Below are positions 27,334-37,525 of a DNA stretch of 64,000 nt, in pieces. The position numbers were made by a program, and so were the translations under genes. This DNA is from CAWBOY01 sp963790585 (GTDB taxonomy: Bacteria; Planctomycetota; Planctomycetia; Gemmatales; Gemmataceae). The notes beneath the pieces were generated by a model. The model ran no database searches. It was given only the letters and a program-made list of their open reading frames with translations, and was not told the DNA's origin. Position 1 is the first letter of the stretch, and every line of letters begins with the position of its first letter. The stretch spans positions 868,001 through 932,000 of the forward strand of contig CAWBOY010000004.1 in the NCBI GenBank assembly GCA_963790585.1, read 5' to 3'.

Positions 27334-28368
27334 ATGACTAGTGCCACGGGCGTAAATGTCCCAAGAGATCTTGTAAGGGGCATATTCCGCTCCGATCGGG
27401 GTGGAAAGCTCACGCTCCCGCCAGAACAACGACCCGTCGCCGATGATTGGCTATGTCACGCCCTCACGGATTATTTATCATTGAAAGAGCATGTCAGTTT
27501 TCTCCAAGAACTCTATGGCAAACGGTTTCGCATGCCGTCCCGGCGTCGGGATGCGCTCGATCCCTCGGAGTATTTATCGGAATCGAATTCGACTCATTTT
27601 CCCCATAGTCAACGCCTTCCAGAGGATCGAGCGGCCAATGTGATCGAGCGCGGCGTCGAGGCCCTCCAAATCGACGAAGTGGCTGAACTCTTGCTCAATC
27701 CGGCGGGACTGGCGGATTTATTTGATATTATCGACGATCTACAACCTGATCACTGGCTTGATGTAATGCATCGCGTCGGAGGCGAACGCCTGCTGAGTGA
27801 ACAGTCCAACAAAGTCGTCAACGATCCGGATGGCGCAGTCAAGGGGCCAGTCCGATGGACGGCCGCGCGACGCCTGACAACTCCCTTGGCGATTGGAAGC
27901 GCCTTCGCCCTGGCTGCTTGTCTCTTGGTTGGGATACTTGTCGGCAGATGGTCCTTCAGTCTCGCCGGATCATCGCCGACTCTCTTTGCATCCGTGGATC
28001 GGACGACGGCGGACAATCGGGGCGGTCCCGGGCAATTTGCGTTGAAGCTTAGCTCCCAATCACCCTGCTTTGCAACAATAATTGTTATACGGGAAGATGG
28101 CTCATTGAATCTTCTACCAACGATTAGCGGCGACGAGATTGCCATTCCCGCCGGCGGCACCGTTACGACCCAACCTCTTCCCGACGGCGTCTTAGCTCTC
28201 ACTGTCATTACAGAAACGCCAGCCGACGGCGTCCTACGCCGAGCAATCGCGCGGCAAAAATTTCAACCGAACCAAGTCGGCGATTTGGAAATACTGGTAC
28301 GACAGGCACTAATGCAAACGAATTTCCATCAGTCAGTCGTCTCTCGAGTCCGCCTCGATCAAAAATAA
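27334..28368 (+). CDS. Transmembrane protein between sigma factors and caspase
   Basis: About 344 residues from ATG 27334, with CTGGAGAAG upstream; the longer frame back to 27103 only shadows the sigma gene. A helical N-terminal region (LCHALTDYLSLKEHVSFLQE) is followed by one transmembrane segment (IGSAFALAACLLVGILVGRW). The C-terminal beta domain (FATIIVIREDGSLNLLPTIS) resembles the DUF4384 type seen next to bacterial caspases and kinases, a low-confidence match. An anti-sigma or sensor role is inference from position after two sigma genes. Confidence 0.6.
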   Translation: MTSATGVNVPRDLVRGIFRSDRGGKLTLPPEQRPVADDWLCHALTDYLSLKEHVSFLQELYGKRFRMPSRRRDALDPSEYLSESNSTHFPHSQRLPEDRAANVIERGVEALQIDEVAELLLNPAGLADLFDIIDDLQPDHWLDVMHRVGGERLLSEQSNKVVNDPDGAVKGPVRWTAARRLTTPLAIGSAFALAACLLVGILVGRWSFSLAGSSPTLFASVDRTTADNRGGPGQFALKLSSQSPCFATIIVIREDGSLNLLPTISGDEIAIPAGGTVTTQPLPDGVLALTVITETPADGVLRRAIARQKFQPNQVGDLEILVRQALMQTNFHQSVVSRVRLDQK

Positions 28369-28406
28369 TGTTCTGGAAGTGAAAGCTTCAAACCGGAGGC
28401 TCATCG

Positions 28407-30747
28407 GTGCGATCCGCCATAACCTCAATTATAGCCTTGATCGCGCTTGCCGCGCTTGTTGTATACAATTTCTATTTTGTGCCCCTTGGGAAGAAGCCGG
28501 GGACACTCGGCCGGCCGCCCGTAGTTGTTCCATCCAACGCAGCTCCTCTTGCCTACAAACGCGTTCTGGTAGTCGGCATTGGAATCGATCTTTACGAGAA
28601 CGGCCGAATCCCATCAACCAAATATTCTGAGAACGATGCCAACAACCTGACAACCCGATTGAAGGTCGACTATGGATATGACTCTCTTACATTGATTGGC
28701 AAAGCGGCGACACGGGAAGCCATTCAACAGACACTTGCCGAGCAGGGAAAAGCCCTTGGACCAGACGAGGCGCTTATCGTATTCTTTGCCGGTCATGGCA
28801 AAGTCGTGGAAGACAGAAAAACAGGGGCCCGCGAAGGATTCTTGCTACCTTATGACGCGAGGGTCGATCTGGACGAGAAGGATCTCGCCAAATGGAAGGA
28901 ATCGACCTTGAACATGCGCGAGATGAAGGATCTCGCCGCATCATATAATTCGCGTCATGTACTCTTCATTGTCGATGCCTGCTGTAGTGGTTTCATGACA
29001 GGCCGAGGCTTTGAAGAGCGGACTGACCTCGCTCGACTCCTCATTGATCGGTCGCGCTGCGTCATGGCTGCCACATCGGCGAATGAGACCGCGATTGGGG
29101 ACGAGGTCAAGAAACAAGGCTTATTTACATCTGCCTTCCTCGATTCGCTCAACAAAAAGGAAGCGCAAGGGATCACGGAATTATTCCATGAAACGCGCCG
29201 AAAAATAATGGCGAAAAGCTCCCACCCAATGACTCCTCAGATGAATGGCACCGGCTTTGGCGAGTTTGTCTTTGTACCGCTATCTCAATCACGTGCCGAT
29301 GTCGAGGCCGTTCTCAACGAAGCCCGGCAAATCGTCGCGGGTCGAACGCCCGACAAACAAAAGGATCTTCAGCGCGGCGGACCATTCCAATCCATTTTCA
29401 AATCGGCGATCGATCGCGCGAAGAATCAAACGACGTTGGATGATCTCATCGAGGCCTATGATGCCCCGGATTATCGACTCGGTACTTTTGTGAGAGATAA
29501 ACAATCTCTTTGGGAGAACAAGTTTCGTCTTTTACAGGAGAACGCGGCCGCCGGAAATACCTTTGCGATGGCTTCCTTAGTTTATTGTTATCACAAAGGG
29601 CTAGGTATCGACCGCGACGAAGACGCCGCATTTCGCAGCGCCAAACTGGCGCGAAACTGGAACGCCTGCCGGCCACCATGTCTATGGCTACTGTCTCTAT
29701 CACAAAATCGGCATAAACGCCGCGAATCCTGTAGAAGCGGAGCGCGAAGTCCTCTGGGCTGCCCAACAAGGCTTTCCTCTTTCGAAAGTTTGGGAAGGAA
29801 TCAACAAGGCCGAACAAAGGGATATTGAGGGTGCTCGCCTTTGTTGGTCGCGCGCCGCCGTAGCTCGCGTTCCACTGGGTGCGGTACTGCTGGCTCGGCT
29901 AAAGCTTGGCTATGTTTGGGGCATTGGAGCCATTGAAGACGTCGAACGCGACGTCGAGGGCGCGATAGCAACCCTTGAGCCGACGGCCAATCGAGGCTCC
30001 GCGACATCGCAGCTCGAATTGGCGGATATCCTTGCAAAATTCCGAAGCCCGCCGAGCTTGGAGAGAGCAGCCAACTACCTCCAAGACGCCGCCGCCAGCG
30101 GCAATGTTCGCGCGATGAGCATGTTGGCTTGGGAGCTTACCTATACCAATAGCACGGCTGTCTATGCTCCGCTTCTTGGCTTGAACTTGAAAATCGATCA
30201 GCCGCGCGCATATCGCCTTGCGATGACGGCCGCTCAAAATGACGACGCCCTAGCCAACGTGCTGCTCTTTCGCTTCCATGAATTTGGCCTGACTGGGGTG
30301 GTTGAGATAAACCAAGAAAAAGCCGACAAGTATTGCAATAAAGCCATTGAAGCCAATTTCGCTCTAGCAATGGTCGAGAAAAGCATGAAGCTGCACAAGC
30401 TCACCCATCCCAAAATACACCCTGATGTCACGTCCTTGGCCATCCGAGCCTCGGAATTAGGCGACCCAATAGCCCACCATTGGATTGGCGCGCTCTACGC
30501 CGACGGCGTGATCGACTACAAGCTCGATATTAATAAGCACAGCGATCCAAAAGGGAAACTTGTGCACGAACATCTCGCGATCTATCACTATATCTTGGCC
30601 GTTCGGCTCGGAGATGCTTCCGCCAAGAAACAGCTGGAATTGTTCGCCAAGGAAATTCAAGGCGATCCCAATATTCTTTATTGGAGTTTTTTCAAACGGG
30701 ATTACCCGAATCTCGTTAAGGATTTTTATAATTTCACTAATAAGTGA
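28407..30747 (+). CDS. Membrane-anchored caspase-family protease with Sel1-like repeats, frameshifted
   Basis: GTG 28407 with CGGAGG upstream. An N-terminal transmembrane segment (about residues 5-25) leads to a caspase (C14) domain with His130 (FFAGHG) and Cys192 (IVDACCSG). The Sel1-like helical repeats begin near residue 380 and break at about 29668. They continue in another frame (HHVYGYCLYHKIGINAANPV) with no stop to 30747, about 780 residues in total; one extra C explains the break. Bacterial caspases of this class often execute cell death or regulated proteolysis. Target and trigger cannot be read here. Confidence 0.8.
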
Positions 30748-30899
30748 ACGAATGATTTGTGAACTGTTCCACTCCAAAACGACACTTCCATTTTTGGCAA
30801 TTTTCCCTTTGCCAACAGCAGAACATGAGTTTGCCGAATAACAGTCCGCGCGAGCCTTTGCAGAGGTGTTCGAAATCCGTGGAAAACGGGGCGCGATTA

Positions 30900-32041
30900 C
30901 CTTGGCACGGTAGTTGCTCACTAATCTAGAATAACAAGTACCTCAGCCCGAGCTTTGAGGTGTTATTATGTCTATTACTCTACCCGATGCTCGCCATCTG
31001 TCTGACGATTCCTTGGAAACCTTGCGTCTGCGGGCCTTGCATGGCTTGGAGCTTGGCTATTCCGAAACCGACCTTGCCGAACTCCTCGGCGTCCGCCGCG
31101 AAACCATCTCCCGCTGGAATACCGCCTATTACGCCGAAGGCTTGGACGGCCTGCCCGGCGAACGTACAGGACGGCCTTTGGGCTCGGGCCGTATGCTCTC
31201 CGAGACCCAAGCCCAAAGCCTTCGCGAGCAGATCGACTACTACTCGCCCCAGCAAGTGGGCCTGGAGCACGCCCTGTGGACACGCCAGGCCGTCGCGGAA
31301 CTCATCCAACGCGACTTCGGCATCAACCTGGCCCTACGTACCGTGGGCAAGTATCTACAACGCTGGGGCTACACCTCCAAAAAGCCTGCCCGGAAGTCGC
31401 GTCACCAAGATCCCGACAAAGTCGAGCAGTGGTTGCAGGATACCTATCCCGCCATCGAGGCCCAAGCGGAAAAGGAAAACGCGGAGATTATGTGGGCGGA
31501 TGAGGTTGGCGTGCAGGCCGACCACCATCCCGGTTCTGGCTATGCCCGTTGTGGCGAGCGTGCCACCATGGAGGTACCGCAACCGCATGTGCGAGTCAAT
31601 CAGATCTCGGCGATCAGCAATGAGGGTACCGTGCGTTTCATGACTTACAAGGGGTCGTTCACGGCAGCGGTCTTTCTCCAGTTTTTGACGCTCCTGATCA
31701 GCGAGGCGAAGCGGAAGATCGTATTGATCGTGGACCAGTTGGGATCCCACACCAAGGCGGAGGTACAGGCCTGGGTAGAGGCACGTAAGGAGCAGATTGA
31801 GTTGTTTTTCCTGCCGACGTATTCGCCGGAACTCAACCCTGTGGAATATTTGAACAATGATATGAAGGGAAATATCAACAAGGCGGGACTGCCGCCGGAC
31901 AAGCCGACGTTGCAACAGCGGTTGTTGGGATTCATGAGGAAGTTGGGTGGGATGCCTCGACATGTTATAAGTTATTTTCTTCATCCGCAGACCCTGTATG
32001 CGGCTCCAATGGAATTGGGTTGATCTAATTTCGTGCCGGGG
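30900..32041 (+). mobile_element. IS630-family insertion sequence
   Basis: CCTTGGCACG at 30900 and, on the other strand from 32041, CCCCGGCACG form imperfect ends, each flanked by a TA (30898-30899 and 32042-32043), the target used by this family. The 1.14 kb length and one transposase gene fit. It inserted between the caspase gene and the phage-like module. Confidence 0.6.
30968..32023 (+). CDS. IS630-family transposase
   Basis: 351 residues from ATG 30968. The N-terminal helix-turn-helix (YSETDLAELLGVRRETISRW) is followed by a DDE core with Asp in IMWADEVG, Asp in LIVDQLGSH and Glu in YSPELNPVEYLNND. All three catalytic residues and the frame are intact, so this copy may be active. Confidence 0.9.
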   Translation: MSITLPDARHLSDDSLETLRLRALHGLELGYSETDLAELLGVRRETISRWNTAYYAEGLDGLPGERTGRPLGSGRMLSETQAQSLREQIDYYSPQQVGLEHALWTRQAVAELIQRDFGINLALRTVGKYLQRWGYTSKKPARKSRHQDPDKVEQWLQDTYPAIEAQAEKENAEIMWADEVGVQADHHPGSGYARCGERATMEVPQPHVRVNQISAISNEGTVRFMTYKGSFTAAVFLQFLTLLISEAKRKIVLIVDQLGSHTKAEVQAWVEARKEQIELFFLPTYSPELNPVEYLNNDMKGNINKAGLPPDKPTLQQRLLGFMRKLGGMPRHVISYFLHPQTLYAAPMELG

Positions 32042-32096
32042 TAATAGCATGGCGTTTGCGCCAGTCGCGTCCAAAAACCGTCTCCCATAAACGACT

Positions 32097-32121
32097 CGAG
32101 GCCCCCGCAACGGAGGCCTCG
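32097..32121 (-). terminator. Stem-loop terminator after the Sak4-like ATPase gene
   Basis: On the minus strand GAGGCCTCC, loop GTTGC, GGGGGCCTC forms a stable G-C stem about 26 bases beyond the stop at 32147. It is preceded by AAAC and followed by GAGTCGTTT; the T-run is short, so termination is likely but not certain. Confidence 0.5.
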
Positions 32122-32146
32122 TTTGATCCCTCGCTATCCCACGCCA

Positions 32147-33196
32147 TCACGGCGTCGCCAAGCCGCTGGCTGGAACGCTGCCATCCGCTAGGCTATGTTC
32201 CCCTCCCGCACCATCGCCCTTGAGCTGCCCCAACCGCTTCGTATACGCAATCCGCACCCGAGCCAAGTCGACCGGTGCCAGCAGACTCTTGACCTGCGGC
32301 GTCAACTCCTTGCCAAGGCGTTCGAGGATAGCCACCGTCTCGGCTTCTTTGAATCGCAGCGCGTAAGTCGATGCCAGGTCCGCCGATTGCTGCAAGCGCA
32401 GCGTTTCCTGGCGCAGGATCGCCTCCGCATCCTGCTGGCCAACCTCATCATCCGTTGGCGCCACCGCCTGCGTCAAACCAAGCAGCGGCAGGAGCGGCTT
32501 GGCAACCTTGTCAAAGTCCGGCCAGGAGATCGTCTGGCCCGCGAGAACGCCGGTGCGGTCCTTTTCGACATGGGCCACGGGGTAGGCTGGTTTGTTCTTA
32601 GCCGGTCGATGTGATTCGAGCCGCAACAGCACATCCGGTTCGTAGGCCGTCTCTCCCTCGGCACGCATGCGGAAGCCGAGGCTCTTCAATTCGCCGCTGG
32701 ATTCATCCTCGCCGTAATCAATTCCCTGCCGACCGCAGATGACCACGTGCAGGGGTGAGGTCAACAAGAAGTGGAGTAATTGTTTGTAAGGTTTTTTGAT
32801 CAGCGTCCACGCATGCATCGGGATCGATCCAATCTTCGTTTGCCGCCCTGTGTACGCATTGCGGCAGGCGTCCCACAGGTGCGTGATCGAATCGATCACG
32901 ATCACCCCATGACGACTCTGGTCGAGGCTCTTAAGGGCCGCGAGCACCTCGGTGATCGATTTCGTGTGTAACACATCGAAGTCGAACGCCTGGGGATGAA
33001 TGGCACGCTGTGGCACCTCCTGGCCATAGAAGGCGGTGCCGAACTCCGTGTCGCAATAGGCGACGCGCTTGCCTGTATGCTGGGCCAAGCCTTCAGCGAT
33101 CAAGAGCGACGTGAAGGTTTTGCCGCTCCCGGCGGGGCCGTAGACACCCAGCTTCAATGCGGCTTTCAACGATTGGGGTTTCTGGAAAGATGCCAT
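32147..33196 (-). CDS. Phage-type AAA/RecA-like ATPase (Sak4-like)
   Basis: 349 residues. Walker A is GPAGSGKT (residues 20-27) and Walker B is in GVIVIDSITHLW, with YCDTEFGTAF between, a layout typical of phage single-strand-annealing or recombination ATPases. Such proteins load annealing proteins or drive recombination in phage replication. It is followed by a terminator and stands downstream of the HARE-HTH gene on the same strand. Confidence 0.75.
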   Translation of the reverse strand: MASFQKPQSLKAALKLGVYGPAGSGKTFTSLLIAEGLAQHTGKRVAYCDTEFGTAFYGQEVPQRAIHPQAFDFDVLHTKSITEVLAALKSLDQSRHGVIVIDSITHLWDACRNAYTGRQTKIGSIPMHAWTLIKKPYKQLLHFLLTSPLHVVICGRQGIDYGEDESSGELKSLGFRMRAEGETAYEPDVLLRLESHRPAKNKPAYPVAHVEKDRTGVLAGQTISWPDFDKVAKPLLPLLGLTQAVAPTDDEVGQQDAEAILRQETLRLQQSADLASTYALRFKEAETVAILERLGKELTPQVKSLLAPVDLARVRIAYTKRLGQLKGDGAGGEHSLADGSVPASGLATP

Positions 33197-33216
33197 GGTA
33201 GTGGTTCCTCTGGTGA

Positions 33217-33753
33217 TTAGGCCTTGAGTGTGAAATAGCCGCGTCCCGTCTTTACGAAGCGGGAGTCATCCCCGCGAGCCAGGTCGCGGAGGATAGCACT
33301 GTACAATGTGGCCGCTGGCGTCTTGCCAGCGGGAGAGCTCCAGTAATTCTTGATGGCCATCGCACCGATCAGCTCCTGGCAGTTCATGGCCTTCCTTGAC
33401 TCGGCCAGGACCTTCACAGCGGCGTCGATGGCGCTCAGCTTCTTCTCGGCCGTGTCACCTGCTTCCTCGGACTTTGGTGTGTTCGCCAAGGCGAGCTTTA
33501 CTACCGTCGGTGCCTCGCTTAGTGTGGTGACCTCCGGGAGCTCGTCATCCAGAAACTCCAGGCCTTTGCTGGCCAACTCCGCCCGCTTCCAGGTGACCTG
33601 TTCGCCATCGTCCCACTTGATTTTCACCGACGTACCGTTGGCCCAAACGATGCGGCCCTCAATGTTGTCGTCGGTAGATCGCACCCGACTCCCGATCTTC
33701 AGTGCCGGGAGGTCTGAGGTCGTTGCACCTGGACCATTCTTCTTCTGCGTCAT
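33217..33753 (-). CDS. HARE-HTH domain protein
   Basis: About 178 residues from ATG 33753 with AGGGA upstream; the longer frame lacks a site. Residues about 15-70 form a small beta domain (KIGSRVRSTDDNIEGRIVWA), and the C-terminal 75 residues (LSAIDAAVKVLAESRKAMNC, later FVKTGRGYFTLKA) match a HARE-HTH winged helix. Likely DNA binding; the partner gene next to it is the ATPase. Confidence 0.7.
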   Translation of the reverse strand: MTQKKNGPGATTSDLPALKIGSRVRSTDDNIEGRIVWANGTSVKIKWDDGEQVTWKRAELASKGLEFLDDELPEVTTLSEAPTVVKLALANTPKSEEAGDTAEKKLSAIDAAVKVLAESRKAMNCQELIGAMAIKNYWSSPAGKTPAATLYSAILRDLARGDDSRFVKTGRGYFTLKA

Positions 33754-33958
33754 GATCGTAAATCCCTGTGAAACATGTACTTGTAAGACGGGTATTACCC
33801 GCATGACAATACTGTTACCTCGCCTTACGACACACCTGAAGGCCAACATGCAAAAAGTTCTTGGAATTGGGAAAAAAACAGCTCCACCAATTTGCATTGG
33901 CACCATGGTTTTTAGTATTCTCTAGCATCTTTTCACCACGGAACCGGAGATCAGGAAC

Positions 33959-35305
33959 ATGCTTGTGGAACTACGACCGATCGCCTCTATTCGACCCTAC
34001 GAGAATAACCCCCGCATCAACGACGCCGCCGTCGATATGGTGGCGGCATCCATCAAAGAATTCGGCTTCCGCCAACCGATTGTAGTGGATGAAGATGGCG
34101 TGATTATCGTCGGGCATACGAGGTTTAAGGCCGCACTGAAGCTCGAGATGACCGAGGTGCCAGTCCATGTAGCTATCGGGCTATCTCCAGCCCAAGCGAA
34201 GGCGTATCGCCTGGCGGACAACCAAACGGCGACGCTGTCCCAATGGGATGATGACAAGCTGACGATTGAGCTTATCGCGTTACAGGGGATGGACATCGAC
34301 CTGGATCTGACAGGGTTCTCGGCCGAGGACCTGGATCGATTGATGGATCCGCCTACGACCGATGGGCTCACCGACCCCGATGATGTTCCCGAGCCACCGG
34401 ACGAGGCAATCACGAAGCCGGGGGACCTGTGGATCCTCGGCAGGCATCGTCTACTCTGTGGAGACTCAAGCAACCCTGAGGACGTGGACCGGTTGTTGGA
34501 TGGGGCTGTGATCCATCTTGTGTCGACAGATCCGCCGTACAATGTGAAGGTGGAACCGCGCTCGAATAACGCCATCGCGGCCGGCCTTTCGTCCTTTCCA
34601 GGTACAACGCATCATCAGGGATTCGATGTCGAGCGCCACCCCGAGAAGTCAAAACCGACGACAAAGAAGATGCGAGCGAAGGATCGGCCCCTAGCCAATG
34701 ACTTTGTGACGGACAACGAGTTCGAACGCCTCCTTGCCGCGTGGTTCGGGAATATCGCCCGCGTTCTGGTTCCAGGTCGCGGGTTTTATATTTGGGGCGG
34801 CTACGCGAACGTCGCCAACTACCCGCCCGTTCTGAAGGCCAATGGGCTTTATTTCAGCCAGTCTATCATCTGGGACAAAATGCATCCGGTGTTGACCAGG
34901 AAGGACATGATGGGCGCCCATGAATGGTGTTTCTACGGGTGGAAAGAAGGCGCCGCGCATCACTGGTATGGGCCGAACAATGTCACGGATCTTTGGGCGG
35001 TGAAAAAGGTCAATCCGCAATCCATGTGTCATTTGACCGAGAAACCAGTCGAGTTGGCGTCTAGGGCAATCGAGTACTCGTCGAAACCTGGCGAGCACGT
35101 CCTGGACCTATTCGGTGGAAGCGGGTCCACGCTCATCGCAGCCGAGCAGACCGGGCGTAAGGCTTTCCTGATGGAACTGGATCTGCCCTATTGTGACGTC
35201 ATTGTCGAACGATGGGAGAAATTCACCGGTAAACAGGCGATCCACGCCGAGACCGGCGAACCGTTCGTGAAGAGGCCGCTCGTGGCGACGCCAACGGCAT
35301 CCTAA
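33959..35305 (+). CDS. ParB-domain DNA methyltransferase fusion (phage type)
   Basis: 448 residues. A ParB/Sulfiredoxin-type N-terminal domain (IKEFGFRQPIVVDEDGVIIV) occupies about residues 1-110. The methyltransferase has DPPYNVKVEPRSNN as the catalytic motif and DLFGGSGSTLIAAEQTGR as the SAM site late in the protein, the beta-type order. It modifies amino groups of DNA bases, probably protecting the element. A decayed relative is at 16495-16619. Confidence 0.85.
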   Translation: MLVELRPIASIRPYENNPRINDAAVDMVAASIKEFGFRQPIVVDEDGVIIVGHTRFKAALKLEMTEVPVHVAIGLSPAQAKAYRLADNQTATLSQWDDDKLTIELIALQGMDIDLDLTGFSAEDLDRLMDPPTTDGLTDPDDVPEPPDEAITKPGDLWILGRHRLLCGDSSNPEDVDRLLDGAVIHLVSTDPPYNVKVEPRSNNAIAAGLSSFPGTTHHQGFDVERHPEKSKPTTKKMRAKDRPLANDFVTDNEFERLLAAWFGNIARVLVPGRGFYIWGGYANVANYPPVLKANGLYFSQSIIWDKMHPVLTRKDMMGAHEWCFYGWKEGAAHHWYGPNNVTDLWAVKKVNPQSMCHLTEKPVELASRAIEYSSKPGEHVLDLFGGSGSTLIAAEQTGRKAFLMELDLPYCDVIVERWEKFTGKQAIHAETGEPFVKRPLVATPTAS

Positions 35306-35368
35306 CCCGGTACCCGCAGTCTTTACGCATGGAACGACGCAATCGGGCAAGGAAAGGAGGTCGCCAAG

Positions 35369-35749
35369 ATGAATGCTGGCAAGCAGGCAAAAGATGACAG
35401 CGCCATCTTGGCGCTCGCCTGCGGTGCCACCCTTGAGACGGCGGCGCACAAGGCCGGAATTAGCAAACGCACGCTTCAACGCAGGCAGAAGGATCCGGAA
35501 TTCCAGCGCCAGATCCAGGTTATCCGCGGTGACATGGTGCAACGACTTGCCGGTACGATGACAGCGGCCGGAACGGAGGCCATGAAGACAATGTTGGATT
35601 TGCTGAAGGGGAACACGCCAGCCAATGTCCGCTTCAGCGCCGCAAAGGCACTCCTGGATCTCGGGCCCAAGTATCGTGAGATCAGCGATTTTGAAGGTCG
35701 GCTGGCGACCCTGGAGCAGCAAGCATTGGACTCATCCATGATCCCTTGA
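35369..35749 (+). CDS. Terminase-small-subunit-like helix-turn-helix protein
   Basis: 126 residues from ATG 35369 behind a strong AAAGGAGGT. A helix-turn-helix (TLETAAHKAGISKRTLQRRQ) is followed by a helical region ending DFEGRLATLEQQAL. This layout matches phage terminase small subunits and related DNA-recognition proteins. No large-terminase gene is nearby, so packaging is unproven. Confidence 0.55.
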   Translation: MNAGKQAKDDSAILALACGATLETAAHKAGISKRTLQRRQKDPEFQRQIQVIRGDMVQRLAGTMTAAGTEAMKTMLDLLKGNTPANVRFSAAKALLDLGPKYREISDFEGRLATLEQQALDSSMIP

Positions 35750-35753
35750 TGGT

Positions 35754-36068
35754 ATGGACTTCATGAAACTTCACCGACGGCTGCGCGATCTTCAGACGGC
35801 GTTCCTTCAAAAGAAGGGGTATGCGGAAAATTCCGTTGGCCGACCCCCGCCGGTCTCCATGCGGACGCCAGCGGATATCCTAAAGCTGCTCGAACAGTTA
35901 ACCACCGCGGTGCAGGCGGATCCGTTCGCGGAGGCGGTGACAAAGGCCCGTGCCGCGGGGCACCTGGCCGCTATCGCGTTGAAGGCCATCGAGGTCAACG
36001 ACCTGGCCGCGCGCGTGGCGTTACTCGAGATGGTCCTCGAACAACGACCGAAAGGTGACAAGCAATGA
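35754..36068 (+). CDS. Small unknown protein of the phage-like module
   Basis: 104 residues, helical, starting just after the preceding gene and overlapping the next start by four bases, which supports one transcription unit. No motif recognised. The start could be 35754 or the ATG at 35763. Confidence 0.5.
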   Translation: MDFMKLHRRLRDLQTAFLQKKGYAENSVGRPPPVSMRTPADILKLLEQLTTAVQADPFAEAVTKARAAGHLAAIALKAIEVNDLAARVALLEMVLEQRPKGDKQ

Positions 36069-36661
36069 ACACCAGAACCCTGACGGGGCTCTACAACAGG
36101 CTCACGCCTGCCGAACGTATTCCCCTTATCGTGGCGGCGATCGATAGAAACGACGAACCGGAAGCCAACCGTTTGTCCTGGTCGGCGCCCACGTTTGCGT
36201 TCCGAGCGCCCGACTTTTGCGGCTTGAGCGATAGTTTGCTTCTGTTGTCCCTATTCCACATGGCCGAGAAGCTCGATCTCGCGCTCGCCTTTTCGGCGCA
36301 GATCGGATTAAAACTCAAGTATGAAACGTCGAGCGAGTTCGAAGACAGGGTGATGACGGAACGTCTCCGCCGCTGCGCCCACATGACCGGCTACAGACTG
36401 TGCGTCGAGACTGACGCCTGGAGGCTCGTTTGCGCCGAAATGCATATCGAACCAGATGTCTTGTTAAAGAAGCTTTGCGGCTTCGAGACGGTCCGCAAGT
36501 TCGAAGAGATCGCTCGTTCGCTACCTCTCTGGACGCCCGAAGAGGCGGCCACTTACCTGAAGAACATGGGTGAGGATGAAAGTAAGATGCCGACCGTCGA
36601 GAAGGCCGCGCAGAGTATGCGTGACTTTATTCAGCATCGGGTCGAGTGGTGGAAGGGTTGA
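36065..36661 (+). CDS. Unknown protein, first of a tandem pair
   Basis: 198 residues from ATG 36065. Residues TLTGLYNRLTPAERIPLIVA at the start and MRDFIQHRVEWW at the end are shared with the next gene. The helical protein also shares LSDSLLLLSLFHMAEKLDLA and GYRLCVETDAWRLVCAEM. No known family. Overlap with the previous gene indicates co-translation. Confidence 0.6.
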   Translation: MNTRTLTGLYNRLTPAERIPLIVAAIDRNDEPEANRLSWSAPTFAFRAPDFCGLSDSLLLLSLFHMAEKLDLALAFSAQIGLKLKYETSSEFEDRVMTERLRRCAHMTGYRLCVETDAWRLVCAEMHIEPDVLLKKLCGFETVRKFEEIARSLPLWTPEEAATYLKNMGEDESKMPTVEKAAQSMRDFIQHRVEWWKG

Positions 36662-36812
36662 TTGGTTCTCGCAGCGGCATTTCTCAAGCCCATCCCGACA
36701 GGACAACTCCGCTTGCATCAGCACGCTCATTTCGTGCTGGTCTGAGAGGTCAGACGGCTGACCCGGGTTTCCCTCGAATTCGTTTCAGTGGAACATTGAT
36801 CGGAGGCAACTA

Positions 36813-37409
36813 GTGAATGCTACATCCCTGACCGGTCTTTATGACCGGCTGACACCCACCGAGCGACTTCCTCTTATCAACGCCGCTGTGGAGAGGGGCG
36901 ATGAACTCGACGAGAACCGCCTCGCGCACTCGGCGCCGAGCATTTCTTTACAGTTGCCAGACTACCACGGCTTAAGCGACGGCTGGCTGATGCTCTCCAT
37001 GTTTTACATGATCGAGCAACTGGATCTCGCGGTCCTGTTTTGGCGGAACCTGGGACTGTCAGCGGAATGCCAGTCGTCTTCCGACGATGCCGAGGACGTG
37101 GCGCGGGCCGACCGTCTGTTCGATTTAGCTCGATTTGCCGGGTACAGGCTCTGTGTCGAGGCGGACGCTTGGAAGCTCGTCTGTTCGGAGGGGAACTACA
37201 ATCCAGAGGGAATGTTGCAGTTTCTTGATGGCTTCCAGACGCTTCAGCAGGCAGAAACGACTGCTCGCATGTGGGTGTGGACGCGGGAGGAGGCTGCTGC
37301 GTATCTGAAGAGGATTGGCAAGGAGGATTTGGTGGTACCTACGGTCGAGGGGGCAGCGCAGGGTATGCGCGAGTTTCTTGAGTCTCGGGTGAAGTGGTGG
37401 GATGAGTGA
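36813..37409 (+). CDS. Unknown protein, second of a tandem pair
   Basis: 198 residues from GTG 36813 with GGAGG upstream. It is alignable over its full length with the gene at 36065-36661 without gaps at the ends (SLTGLYDRLTPTERLPLINA; GYRLCVEADAWKLVCSEG). The pair arose by tandem duplication and has diverged considerably. Function unknown. The 151-base gap before it carries nothing recognised. Confidence 0.6.
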   Translation: MNATSLTGLYDRLTPTERLPLINAAVERGDELDENRLAHSAPSISLQLPDYHGLSDGWLMLSMFYMIEQLDLAVLFWRNLGLSAECQSSSDDAEDVARADRLFDLARFAGYRLCVEADAWKLVCSEGNYNPEGMLQFLDGFQTLQQAETTARMWVWTREEAAAYLKRIGKEDLVVPTVEGAAQGMREFLESRVKWWDE

Positions 37410-37525
37410 TGATGTAGAAGTCGGACCGAACGCCGTGATGAGCCGCTTTGCAGTGCGGCCCATGACGGCGTCGGGCAAACAACGAGAATGACGCAGGAAC
37501 CCAAAGATTGAGGGTCGAGAAGGGA

